Positions 33,856 through 42,134 of a stretch of 64,000 nt of DNA are shown piece after piece. The notes under the pieces are model-generated. The model had not been told where the DNA came from. It worked only from the letters and a program-made list of their open reading frames with translations, and made no database searches. This stretch comes from Pseudomonas typographi (GTDB lineage: Bacteria; Pseudomonadota; Gammaproteobacteria; Pseudomonadales; Pseudomonadaceae). The translations under genes and the position numbers were made by a program. Within the stretch, counting starts at the first letter, position 1, and every line of letters begins with the position of its first letter. The stretch spans positions 1 to 64,000 of the forward strand of contig NZ_JAAOCA010000003.1 in NCBI RefSeq assembly GCF_014694385.1. The letters are read 5' to 3'.

Positions 33856-35091
33856 TCAATGCACCGGCAGCGCTTCCCGCTTGAATACGGGGTAACCGCC
33901 CAGGGTCAGCAGCAGTAAAGGGCCCACCACGAAGCAGACCAAACACAAGCCCAGCATCGCCGAGTAGTTGCCGGTATTCCTGAGCAAGGCACCAAACAGC
34001 AACGGTGATGCGGCCGCCCCCGCAGTGATCAACCCAAGGTGTGCGCCAAACAGCCGCCCATAATCACGCATGCCGAAATAGCGGGCGATCAGAAACGCGG
34101 CGATATCGAATTCGGCGCCGGCACCCAGGCCCACCAGCAGCGTGGCAAGCACATACAGCGGCACGTTGGGCGTGGCGTAAGCGAAGATCAGGCAGGCGAA
34201 AGCCGGCATCAATAACGCCAGCGCGGCCACACCGGGCGCCCACAGGCGGTCGATGAGGTACCCAACCAGCAGCCGGCCGAGAATCAGCGAAATGCCGAAG
34301 CTGCTGAATATCTGCCCGGCCTGCGCAGCGCTCAGGCCGCGATCCTGCAACAGCGGCACAATGTTGGTGACCATGCCGACCACGCAAGACACCACCAGCG
34401 TCATCGACAGGTTGCACAGCCAGAAGCGCCAAGACCGTAGTGCATGCCTCAGCAACAGCCCAGGGCGTTCGCGCACAGCCTCGACAACCTTAGTGGCTCC
34501 GGCGATCGGCAGCAGCCAACGAAAGGCCAACGGTAACGCCAGCAACACCGGCAGCACGCCCAGCGCGAGAAAACCGGCCTGCCAATGCCAGCGCCCGATG
34601 GCCCAAGTGGTGATCAGCGGCAGCAGGATCGCCGCCATGCCAGAGCCGCTGAGAATGATCGCCAAGGCCAGCCCGCGGTTCTCCTCGAACCACAAGTTGA
34701 CCAGGTGCGACCAAGTAATCTGCAGCGTACCGAGGCCCGCCAGGGGAACCAGGAAAAAGCCCAGGTACAGCGACCAAATCGAGCCGCCGACGCGGGTCAT
34801 GGCGAACAGGCTCAGTGCAAGCGCCAGTAACGACAGCAGGGTCACGAGGCGTAAGCCATAACGCAGGTTGAGCCATCCGGCCAGCTGCGCGGCGACGATA
34901 GTGCCCAGCGACAGCGCCGTGATCGCCGCCTGTAAATCGGCCCGCGTCCAGCCCATGGCCTGCTGCAGGGGGATGACCATCGAGCTGAAGCTGTACAGCA
35001 GCAACGAACTGGAGCTGGTCGCCACGCCAACGACCGCCAGGATCAGCACGCGCCATCCACGCTTGAATTCCGCCGTGTTGAAATTTTTCAT
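33856..35091 (-). CDS. MFS transporter (copy 3 of 3)
   Basis: A 411-residue transporter with about twelve TMs, paralogous to copies 1 and 2: AEFKRGWRVLILAVVGVA start, YSFSSMVIPLQQAMGWTRADL loop, and GAGAEFDIAAFLIARYFGMRDY near TM10. Copy 3 is closer to copy 1 at the N-terminus and C-terminus by eye (LLLLTLGGYPVF versus LLLLTLGRVPRF). It lies between SDR and MDR genes. Start at ATG 35091, with GAGAGGG upstream; longer frames overlap the SDR gene. Confidence 0.85.
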   Translation of the reverse strand: MKNFNTAEFKRGWRVLILAVVGVATSSSSLLLYSFSSMVIPLQQAMGWTRADLQAAITALSLGTIVAAQLAGWLNLRYGLRLVTLLSLLALALSLFAMTRVGGSIWSLYLGFFLVPLAGLGTLQITWSHLVNLWFEENRGLALAIILSGSGMAAILLPLITTWAIGRWHWQAGFLALGVLPVLLALPLAFRWLLPIAGATKVVEAVRERPGLLLRHALRSWRFWLCNLSMTLVVSCVVGMVTNIVPLLQDRGLSAAQAGQIFSSFGISLILGRLLVGYLIDRLWAPGVAALALLMPAFACLIFAYATPNVPLYVLATLLVGLGAGAEFDIAAFLIARYFGMRDYGRLFGAHLGLITAGAAASPLLFGALLRNTGNYSAMLGLCLVCFVVGPLLLLTLGGYPVFKREALPVH

Positions 35092-35116
35092 GTTCGGCCC
35101 TCTCAGGGTTGTGCGA

Positions 35117-35932
35117 TCAGTCGTTGCCAATGAACACCGCCGCCTCGGCGCTCTTGCCAATCACCTGCTTGCGGCGGGCGAACCCAGGGCCGCGTTGCGG
35201 GTCGGTAAGGCCGACGTCTTCCGGGTGGATCAGGGTCGGCCCATTGCCCAGTTCGGCCAGCGCCAGCCGGGCGATGTCTTCGGCCTTGGGCAACGGCATG
35301 TTCAGCGCATCGGGAATCTTCAGCTTGACCATCGCTTCGCGCATGGTCGGCGTGTCCACCGTGCCGATCAGCAAGTTGAGCACATCGACGCCGTGATCGC
35401 GCCATTCGGCCCATAAGGATTCGCCGAGGTTCATCGCGAAGCCCTTGGTCGCGCTGTACACCGCCAATTTGCGGATGCCACCCAGCGCCGCCTGGGAGCC
35501 GACCAGAATCAGGCCGCCGCGGCGGCGCCCGAGCATCGCGCCGCCAAAGGCATGGGCGCACTCCATCAATGTCAATGCATTGAGCCGCAGCAGCGAGGCC
35601 CAGTCAGCGCGGGAGCTGTCGAGAAACCGGGTGATGAAGGGGTCGCCGCCCGCGTTGTAGACGAACAGGCCCACCTCGCGCGCGCCGACGGTGGCGATCA
35701 GCTTCTGCGCCGCGCCGGGGCGGGATAAGTCCTGGCTGACCCACAGCACCTCGACGGCGTGCCGCGCCGTGAGCTCAGCCTTGAGCTTCTCCAGGGCCTC
35801 GGTACGGCGCGCTACTAATACGCAGTTGACCCCGCGCTCGGCGAGCAACTCGGCGAAGGCGGCGCCCATGCCGTGGGAGGCACCGGCGATAACCGCCCAG
35901 GGCCCATAGCGGTGTTTGAACGATAGCTTCAT
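35117..35932 (-). CDS. short-chain dehydrogenase (17-beta-HSD12/ketoreductase-like)
   Basis: A 271-residue SDR beginning FKHRYGPWAVIAGASHGMGAAFAEL. The GPWAVIAGAS start and the NAGGDP motif, GSQAALGG serine region and YSATK (YxxxK) are typical of the ketoacyl or hydroxysteroid dehydrogenase 12-like SDR group. It ends with a KRQ...GK-rich tail rather than the usual DGG motif. It should interconvert a keto/hydroxy group on a bulky acyl substrate. It is followed by the MFS gene 25 bp downstream and preceded by the APH-like gene by 26 bp. Confidence 0.85.
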   Translation of the reverse strand: MKLSFKHRYGPWAVIAGASHGMGAAFAELLAERGVNCVLVARRTEALEKLKAELTARHAVEVLWVSQDLSRPGAAQKLIATVGAREVGLFVYNAGGDPFITRFLDSSRADWASLLRLNALTLMECAHAFGGAMLGRRRGGLILVGSQAALGGIRKLAVYSATKGFAMNLGESLWAEWRDHGVDVLNLLIGTVDTPTMREAMVKLKIPDALNMPLPKAEDIARLALAELGNGPTLIHPEDVGLTDPQRGPGFARRKQVIGKSAEAAVFIGND

Positions 35933-35958
35933 GGATATTCCTTGATAAGGTCGAGGCT

Positions 35959-37335
35959 TCAGCGCGGCTCAATCGGCGGCAGGTTGATATGGCTGGCCGA
36001 AGCGCCGATCGCGGTGCTGCCGAACACCCGTACGCGGCGTTCGATCTGCGCCATGAACAGGCGCAGCAGGGGCTCGTCGTATTCCGGCCCGGCCTGTTTG
36101 ACGAACGCTTCCAACGCCGCGTCGATTTGCCCATTGTCATCGAAGCGACGGCCCAGCAACGTTTCCACCTCCTGCTGATCCAGGCGTTGTAGGCGCAGCG
36201 CCATGGCGTCGGCGCGCCCGAGGTATTCGACGATCTTGCTCACCGCACGGCGCTTGGATTGCTGGAACTCGCCGTGCACTTCGAGCTGTTCGACGGCATC
36301 GGCGAGCATCGCCAGCAGCGCCGCGTTCGGACCATGGGTAACGATGTCCAAGGCCGGCGTCTCGATCGCGATGCCCATCGCTTCGGCGAGTGCATGCACC
36401 ACCACCCGGCGCAGGGCGATATCGAACTCGATGTAGGTGTCATGCGGATCGCCCGGCTGCGGTGTGGCGACGGTGGCGGAAAATTGCAAGGTGCTGACCG
36501 TGGCGAACAGCACCGTGTGGTAGCGCACCACGGCGGGGTCGGCCGGTTCACCGGTCACCTCTTGGTAATAGCGGTACAGCTCGCTGAAGCGCTCGCCCAA
36601 CGGCTCGTAATTATCGCGCATGCGTGCCGATGCGAGGTCCGCCAGCGGGTCGCCGATCATCGCGAACTCGAAGTCGTACAGGCTGTTCACCTTGCCGTTT
36701 TCGAACAGGAACTGGCCGGAGTCGTACTGCACGAAAGCGGCCTTCGTACGGTGCCGGGGTACGTTGCGGCGTAGCCAGCCGGCGGCGAACTCGGCCAGCG
36801 GCTGCGGTTGGGTCTTGTTCCGTGCATACAGTGGATAATAGGCTTCCAGCCCAGCCAGGGTGATGTCGTCGGCGCCCCGGGGCAGGCGGATACCTTGTTT
36901 GGCGAAGGGCTCCAGCGGCAGTTGGTGCATGGCCGCCATGGCCTTCACGTACTGCCGTGCCACCGAACGGCGCTCCTCGTCGCTGGCAGCCATGGACACA
37001 TCGCGAACGCCGGCCACCCGTTGCATAACGATCGCCTGCGGGTCCTCGCAGAAACCGTAGATACGGGGCACCGGGATCCCTTGCTCACCCAGCAGGCGAA
37101 GGATATCCGCCTCGCGGCGCAATTCTGGAAACGGGCTGACGTCGCCGCCACGATCGCCCCGGATGTGCAATGGGATAGTCTCTGCGCCCTTTTCCACGTC
37201 CAGGTTCCAGGCTGGCCGCCAACGCGGCAGCCGCTGCATGGACGTCACGGTGCCGCCGGTGAGGTGTTCGACGAAGCGGCGGAGTTTCTGCTCGATGAGC
37301 GTATTGGCGCTCGCTGAGGGGTCTGCGGTTTGCAT
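35959..37335 (-). CDS. APH/aminoglycoside-phosphotransferase-like kinase-fold protein with altered active site
   Basis: A 458-residue protein with the kinase-like fold. The N-lobe includes READILRLLGEQGIPVPRIYG, and the C-lobe YDFEFAMIGDPLADLA. The catalytic loop, normally HGD-x-x-x-x-N, reads Q203-Y204-D205 ... Q208: the catalytic Asp stays, but His and the metal-binding Asn are lost. The DFE motif Asp is D221. A C-terminal helical extension beyond residue 330 is not part of the core domain. Phosphotransferase-like proteins often sit in acyl-CoA or steroid/terpenoid clusters with unknown role. Located in the second DUF1302/DUF1329 operon between SDR and epoxide-hydrolase-like genes. Confidence 0.78.
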   Translation of the reverse strand: MQTADPSASANTLIEQKLRRFVEHLTGGTVTSMQRLPRWRPAWNLDVEKGAETIPLHIRGDRGGDVSPFPELRREADILRLLGEQGIPVPRIYGFCEDPQAIVMQRVAGVRDVSMAASDEERRSVARQYVKAMAAMHQLPLEPFAKQGIRLPRGADDITLAGLEAYYPLYARNKTQPQPLAEFAAGWLRRNVPRHRTKAAFVQYDSGQFLFENGKVNSLYDFEFAMIGDPLADLASARMRDNYEPLGERFSELYRYYQEVTGEPADPAVVRYHTVLFATVSTLQFSATVATPQPGDPHDTYIEFDIALRRVVVHALAEAMGIAIETPALDIVTHGPNAALLAMLADAVEQLEVHGEFQQSKRRAVSKIVEYLGRADAMALRLQRLDQQEVETLLGRRFDDNGQIDAALEAFVKQAGPEYDEPLLRLFMAQIERRVRVFGSTAIGASASHINLPPIEPR

Positions 37336-37389
37336 CTGTTTCTCCTGGGTGGCAACCGCGCCGCGCCGACGCCGCGGGCGCAGTTGGGG

Positions 37390-37836
37390 TCATGGGGCAG
37401 CGCTGAGCGGCTTCGGGCCGCCAACCTGGTCGAGGGCGACACCCTTCTTCTTCGCCAGGTCGGCGGTGTCCAGGTACTCGCGCCAGGCGCAGATCAAACC
37501 GGTCTGGTCCAGTTCGTACACAGCGACCATCGAGTGCGGCATCGGTATGCCATTGCTCACGCAGTAGTCGTCGCGCTCGGTCATCACCACACGATCGGAG
37601 GAGACGATGTGGCGGGTCCGGCAATGGTTATGGGTGACGTAGCTCATCTGCCGCAGAATCTCGGCGCGCAACGCCGCCCGGCCACGAATGATCGGGCCGC
37701 CCGGTACCCATAGCTGCCATTCGATGGTCTCGGCGAAGGCCGCCATGATGCGCTCTACGTCTGGGCGGCTACCGTCGCTGCCGTCGCCCCAAGCGCCAAG
37801 CATGTCGAGTACTCGTTGTTCCTGTTTAAGTCCCAT
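37390..37836 (-). CDS. limonene-epoxide-hydrolase/SnoaL-like protein
   Basis: A 148-residue NTF2-fold protein. The segments PGGPIIRGRAALRAEI, VMTERDDYCV and ICAWREYLD match the order of conserved motifs in limonene-1,2-epoxide hydrolases, where an Arg and Asp of the ER-x-D segment and a later Asp form the catalytic set. Both segments are present, so hydrolytic activity on an epoxide is plausible. Such a step would follow epoxidation by the P450 or another oxygenase. Located between an SDR gene and the APH-like gene; short spacing on both sides indicates one operon. Confidence 0.7.
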   Translation of the reverse strand: MGLKQEQRVLDMLGAWGDGSDGSRPDVERIMAAFAETIEWQLWVPGGPIIRGRAALRAEILRQMSYVTHNHCRTRHIVSSDRVVMTERDDYCVSNGIPMPHSMVAVYELDQTGLICAWREYLDTADLAKKKGVALDQVGGPKPLSAAP

Positions 37837-37860
37837 GCTGGGCTCCTTTTCTACGTGATT

Positions 37861-38661
37861 TCACAACAGGTAGCGGCGCACCACCGGTGCCATGGGTGTG
37901 GCACAACTCATGCCGCCATCGACGCGCATCAGCGCACCGTTGACGTAGCACGCCTCATCGCAGGCGAGAAACAGCGCCATGGCGGCGATGTCCTCGGGCT
38001 CGCCGAGCTGTGGCACGTTCTGCAGCTCGAGGAACGCCTGCTTCATGTCTTCGTTGGCCCAACTCTCCATCGCCGGCGTGCGGATCACGCCAGGGAGGAT
38101 GCCGTTGCAGCGGATGCCGCGTTTGCCGAAGGTCGCGGCGATGCTCTGCACATACCAGTTCAGCGCCGCCTTGGAGGCGCCGTAGCTGAACTGCGAGACT
38201 TCGCCGGCGATAGAACTGGTGGACGAGGTGAACAGGATCGAGCCGCTGCCGCGTTCGAGCATGTGCGGCAACGCGTGTTTGCAGGCCAGCACACCGCCGA
38301 GCACGTTGACCCGCATGCAGTTGTGGAACAGCGCGGTATCGAACGCGATGAAATCGGTGTCGCGCACAGTGGCCGGGTTGCGGTAAACGGCATTGTTGAA
38401 CAGTACGTCGAGACGGCCGAAGCGGCCCAGCGTGGCGTCGATCATCCGTTGCACGTCTTCCTCGACGCCGACGTCTACCTTCAGCGCGTGGCCGCTACCC
38501 CCTGCCGCCTCGATGCTGCGCAGCACGGCCTCAGCAGCATCGCCGTAAAGGTCGGTGACCACCACCTGGGCGCCCTCCTCGGCGAAACGCAGCGCCGAGG
38601 CGCGGCCAATGCCGCTCCCGGCACCGGTAATCACGCACACTTTTCCTTGCAGGCGATTCAT
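37861..38661 (-). CDS. short-chain dehydrogenase/reductase (classical)
   Basis: A 266-residue SDR: TGAGSGIGRA cofactor loop, FNNAVY, serine in ILFTSST, YGASK as YxxxK, and GALMRVDGG near the end. Active-site residues are complete. It resembles the SDR at 18694-19512 in the NNA and AIPLMLEQG/ALPHMLERG regions, suggesting paralogy between the two DUF1302/DUF1329 operons. Start at ATG 38661 after AAGGAGGATTGCTG; a TTG two codons earlier was not used. 48 bp after the DUF1329 gene. Confidence 0.87.
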   Translation of the reverse strand: MNRLQGKVCVITGAGSGIGRASALRFAEEGAQVVVTDLYGDAAEAVLRSIEAAGGSGHALKVDVGVEEDVQRMIDATLGRFGRLDVLFNNAVYRNPATVRDTDFIAFDTALFHNCMRVNVLGGVLACKHALPHMLERGSGSILFTSSTSSIAGEVSQFSYGASKAALNWYVQSIAATFGKRGIRCNGILPGVIRTPAMESWANEDMKQAFLELQNVPQLGEPEDIAAMALFLACDEACYVNGALMRVDGGMSCATPMAPVVRRYLL

Positions 38662-38709
38662 CAGCAATCCTCCTTTTAATGGGGCGCCAAATGGGCACCG
38701 GTCAGCGCG

Positions 38710-40062
38710 TCAGCGGGTCGCGCCGCCCGCGATGGTCTGCGGATTGGCTTCGCGTTCGGGCACCGGTTCCTTCCGGTAGCGGGTCGGGCCGTTGCCGAAC
38801 ATGCCGTATTGGTTACGGGTGAAGTCGTACAGCGAGTACGAATCCTGTTGTGGGTTGTTCGGTATGCCGTAGGCCTGGATGTTGTACTGCGCACCGGAGC
38901 GAAACAGGTTGCCGGCATCGTCCCAGGCGTCATACAGCGCTGCGCCGAAGGTGTCCTCGTCGATGTAGTACTGGCGGCGTTTCTGGGCATGGCGCACGCC
39001 CTCTTTGCGCGTTCCCTCGACCACCCAAACGCGGTGCAGCTCCCAACGTTCGCAATCCGGATTGATGTGCTTGGGCATCAACTTCGTTTCGATATCACAG
39101 CCCCACTTCAGCTTGTAGTTGCTGTAGGGGATGAACATTTCCTTCTTGCCCACCAGCTTCCAGTTGAAGCGATCCAACTTGCCGGAGAAGAGGAAGATCT
39201 CGTCGAAGAAGGCGACCCCGCCGAAGCTCGAGTTAGGCGTGTCATAGGCGAATTCCGGGGCCTTGCTCACGCGCCGCTGGCCGGTGGAGTAGTTCCAGGC
39301 ATAGCGCGCGTTGGCCACCGGGTCGAGGTAGTCCCAGTAGCCGTTGGCCTGCCCGGCGGTGCGTGCGGGCGCGACGATTTTCGACCAGATACGCTGGGCG
39401 ATCTTCGTATCGCGCCCCACAACACCAACCTGGTAGTAGGGCTTCTCGCCGGTGGAGCGGTTGGTATTGGTCAATGTGGGGTGGCCCTGATTGACCACGT
39501 AGGCGCTGTGGTTCCAGTCCCAGCCATTGACCCCTTGATAATTGAGGATGTAGTTCCACATCGCTTCATTGCCGTTTGTTGGCAATGGAAACGGCAGGCC
39601 ACCACGACAGCCTTCGCTGACCGAAAGCCCGTCATTGAACAGCTTACAGTCCCCACCGGCGGCGTTACGCTGGGTGGCGGCCAGGTAGGCCTCTGGAAAC
39701 GCCGCCGTGCGATGGGTCGGGTAGATATCCATGTAGTAGCTGGAGGGGTTCTGCTTGAGCAGTTGCATCTGCCCCGTGGACAACTGCTCGGCGTACTGCG
39801 CCGCATTGGCCGCGGTGATGCGCAGGCGCGGCTTCTCGCCGGCGAAAGGGTCGGGCCAGTTGCCATCGCCCGGCACCATGCCGGCGGGCACCTTGAGGCC
39901 GCCGTCGTAGGCTGGAAGGGTGCCCTCGGCGTTACCGGCAGCCAGCGCACCGAAGCGCGTCAGGGTGTTGCCCAGGTCTGCCGGGGTATGATGCTCCTCA
40001 GCCAGCAGCGGCGAGGCGATCAGCAGGGCCAGCATGGCTGTCATGCAGGTGTTCGGATTCAT
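38710..40062 (-). CDS. DUF1329 exported protein (copy 2)
   Basis: A 450-residue protein with signal peptide (MTAMLALLIASPLLA). Conserved blocks YMDIYPTHRTAAFPEAYLAA, GGLPFPLPTNGNEAMWN, CERWELHRVWVVEGTRK and RRQYYIDEDTFGAALYDAWDD align with copy 1 at 25232-26593. It is expected to carry hydrophobic ligand in the periplasm with the DUF1302 barrel upstream, 95 bp away. No RND or YCF48-like gene accompanies this copy, so it may share the transporter of the first module or serve a different step. Confidence 0.9.
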   Translation of the reverse strand: MNPNTCMTAMLALLIASPLLAEEHHTPADLGNTLTRFGALAAGNAEGTLPAYDGGLKVPAGMVPGDGNWPDPFAGEKPRLRITAANAAQYAEQLSTGQMQLLKQNPSSYYMDIYPTHRTAAFPEAYLAATQRNAAGGDCKLFNDGLSVSEGCRGGLPFPLPTNGNEAMWNYILNYQGVNGWDWNHSAYVVNQGHPTLTNTNRSTGEKPYYQVGVVGRDTKIAQRIWSKIVAPARTAGQANGYWDYLDPVANARYAWNYSTGQRRVSKAPEFAYDTPNSSFGGVAFFDEIFLFSGKLDRFNWKLVGKKEMFIPYSNYKLKWGCDIETKLMPKHINPDCERWELHRVWVVEGTRKEGVRHAQKRRQYYIDEDTFGAALYDAWDDAGNLFRSGAQYNIQAYGIPNNPQQDSYSLYDFTRNQYGMFGNGPTRYRKEPVPEREANPQTIAGGATR

Positions 40063-40157
40063 GGGTGTCTCCAGTGGATGTCGGTTCAGCCCAACGCCGC
40101 GCCGTATGGGACTTTTCGCAGCGGCCATGGGCTGTTCGGCGTGGCCGCCGCTGGCGG

Positions 40158-41819
40158 CTAGAACGCCGTGCTCAAGGTCAGGGACAGCCAGTTGCGATCG
40201 GACAGGCCGATGTCGCCGTTGCCGCCGACGACGGTCTTGCCGATGCCGGGGACGTCGTCGTACTTGCGTTGGCTGCCATAACCGATGTAAGCCAGGGTGA
40301 CCTCGTAGCGTTCATCGAAGGTGCCTTTGATGCCGACCTTGTAGCTGTACTTGCCCTCGTTGCCGCCGCCGTTGGCGGCGTTGCCCGACAGGCCATAGTC
40401 CAGGCTCATCGGCGCCGAGATGTTCCAGCCAGGAAACACACCCAGCCATTGCGGGGCGAAGCTGAAGGCCACGCCAACATAGTTGCGCGTCGCGCAGCCC
40501 CAGGCCTTGTCTTGCCCCGCAGGGCAGCCGGCATAGCCTTCGCCTTTGAACAGCTCGGCGTGCTTGGTCACCCGTTGCAAATGGCTGTACGCCAACTCCG
40601 CGATGAAGTTGCCGGTGTCGAAAAATTTCGTTTGTGGGAGCAGCCAGAGGCCGTTGACCACCAGGTGCACGGTGTCGCCCCGCGCGCCCTGGTCGTCGAC
40701 GGTGCTGATGTTGCTGGAGACCAGCGCGGCGTTCTTGCGGTACGACAGGTCCGCGCCCAGCGAACCGCCGCCGAGCATCGGCCCGACCGACCAGCTCAGC
40801 CCGTAGAGCTGGGTGTTGCGCGCATACACGTAGCGCGCGGAGTCGGCGCCCACCTGCAGGCCCCAAGGGTTGTAGTCGTCGTATTCGCGGTAATACAGGC
40901 CGATATCCGAATGCAGAAAATCCAGCGAATAAGTGCCCATCACACCCCAATTGCCGCGGTTGTGCGGCCTGAGCGGGTCGCCGATGGGGCGGGTCACGCC
41001 GGTATACACCGGCAGGCGGTCGGGGCCCTCCAGGGCAACATCCGCGGAAGCCAGGTACGTGCCGCCTTCCGGCGCGCGCGTGTTATCCCACTCGAGAAAA
41101 TATTGCGCCGCCAGCGACAGCCGGTCGGTCACCTGTGCCTGGGCCGACAGTTGTGTCAGCGGCAGGAAGATTTCCCGGGTTTCGGTGCCTGGATTGCTGA
41201 CCGCCTTGCGGCCGTCCAGCGGCGCCTGGGAGTAGGAAATCGCATGCCCGGCGATGAGCAGGCCGTTACCCCAATACACTGTATGGCGACCGGCACGCAG
41301 GCTGACCGGAACATCACCGACATCGAAACGGGTGAAGGCGAAGGCGTCCAGTAGCTCGCCGCTGAGGCCACGGTGATAGCGTCGGGTGAAGCCGGAGTAA
41401 TGGCCATTGTCATAACTCGATGTGCTGGCCCCGGCGCCGACACCGGAATAGTAAACATTGCCGGTATTGGTCTCGACGTCCGTGTCCGCGTAGGCCTGGT
41501 CGTACCAGCCCGCGCCGCTGACGCGAAAGCCCTGGTACTGTTTGTAGGCCAGCTCGAACTCGCTCATCAAATCGACGCGGTTGGTCACCACGTCGCCCCG
41601 TTTGAATTTGGAGTCGGACTCGTCGTAGGTGGCGTTATTGGCCAACGCGTGCTCACGCCCCTCGGCGCGCACCCCGAGGTTGTAACGCACGGTGTTGTCC
41701 CAGCGAATGTTCAGGTCGGGATTATCGAGCTGGAACTCCTTGGCGTGGAGCTGGCCGCTGGCGAGGGCCGCGGCCACGCTCAGCGCCAGGCGAACCCTCG
41801 GCGGGGTTGGGCTAGGCAT
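40158..41819 (-). CDS. DUF1302 outer-membrane beta-barrel protein (copy 2)
   Basis: A 553-residue barrel-like protein with signal peptide (LALSVAAALASGQLHA). Family segments FQLDNPDLNIRWDNTVRYNLGVR, FRVSGAGWYDQAYAD, VPVSLRAGRHTVYWGNGLL and FLPLTQLSAQAQVTDRLS parallel copy 1 (26623-28242); terminal WLSLTLSTAF ends in Phe as barrel proteins do. ATG preceded by a GGAGG site. It is the first gene of the 41.8-32.8 kb minus-strand operon. Confidence 0.9.
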   Translation of the reverse strand: MPSPTPPRVRLALSVAAALASGQLHAKEFQLDNPDLNIRWDNTVRYNLGVRAEGREHALANNATYDESDSKFKRGDVVTNRVDLMSEFELAYKQYQGFRVSGAGWYDQAYADTDVETNTGNVYYSGVGAGASTSSYDNGHYSGFTRRYHRGLSGELLDAFAFTRFDVGDVPVSLRAGRHTVYWGNGLLIAGHAISYSQAPLDGRKAVSNPGTETREIFLPLTQLSAQAQVTDRLSLAAQYFLEWDNTRAPEGGTYLASADVALEGPDRLPVYTGVTRPIGDPLRPHNRGNWGVMGTYSLDFLHSDIGLYYREYDDYNPWGLQVGADSARYVYARNTQLYGLSWSVGPMLGGGSLGADLSYRKNAALVSSNISTVDDQGARGDTVHLVVNGLWLLPQTKFFDTGNFIAELAYSHLQRVTKHAELFKGEGYAGCPAGQDKAWGCATRNYVGVAFSFAPQWLGVFPGWNISAPMSLDYGLSGNAANGGGNEGKYSYKVGIKGTFDERYEVTLAYIGYGSQRKYDDVPGIGKTVVGGNGDIGLSDRNWLSLTLSTAF

Positions 41820-42134
41820 CAGGAACCTCCGTCACGCTGATTGTTTTTATTGTTCGGTCGGTTGCGTCGAAGTGACTTCGCTACGCCGTACCGAGTAAAC
41901 GCAAGGCGGCGGCGGCAGACAACGAAAGTGACTATCGCCCAAATGCAAAGCAGCATTGCTGAACTGCACAGGCCTGGAAGCGAACGGGGTGGTACAACCT
42001 GGTATCTGTTTTTCAAATACCAGTCACGCATTTTTATCACTCTGAGATACGTGCACACTAACTTATGATTTGTTCAAAACCTCTATGCGACGCCCTGGCG
42101 GCCCGCATCGACAAGAACAAATCGGAGGTTAGCC
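41820..42134. promoter_or_regulatory. divergent intergenic region before DUF1302 copy 2 and the IOR-liu operon
   Basis: 315 bp without a gene. The inverted repeat CTGGTAT (41999-42005) / ATACCAG (42017-42023), with an 11-bp spacer, lies about 110 bp upstream of the oxidoreductase start. CGAAGT-G-ACTTCG (41868-41880) is a 13-bp palindrome 49 bp upstream of the DUF1302 start. Each is well placed to control one side. The liu regulator LiuR is a MerR protein, and MerR sites are usually dyads; no liuR gene is present in the window. Confidence 0.5.
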
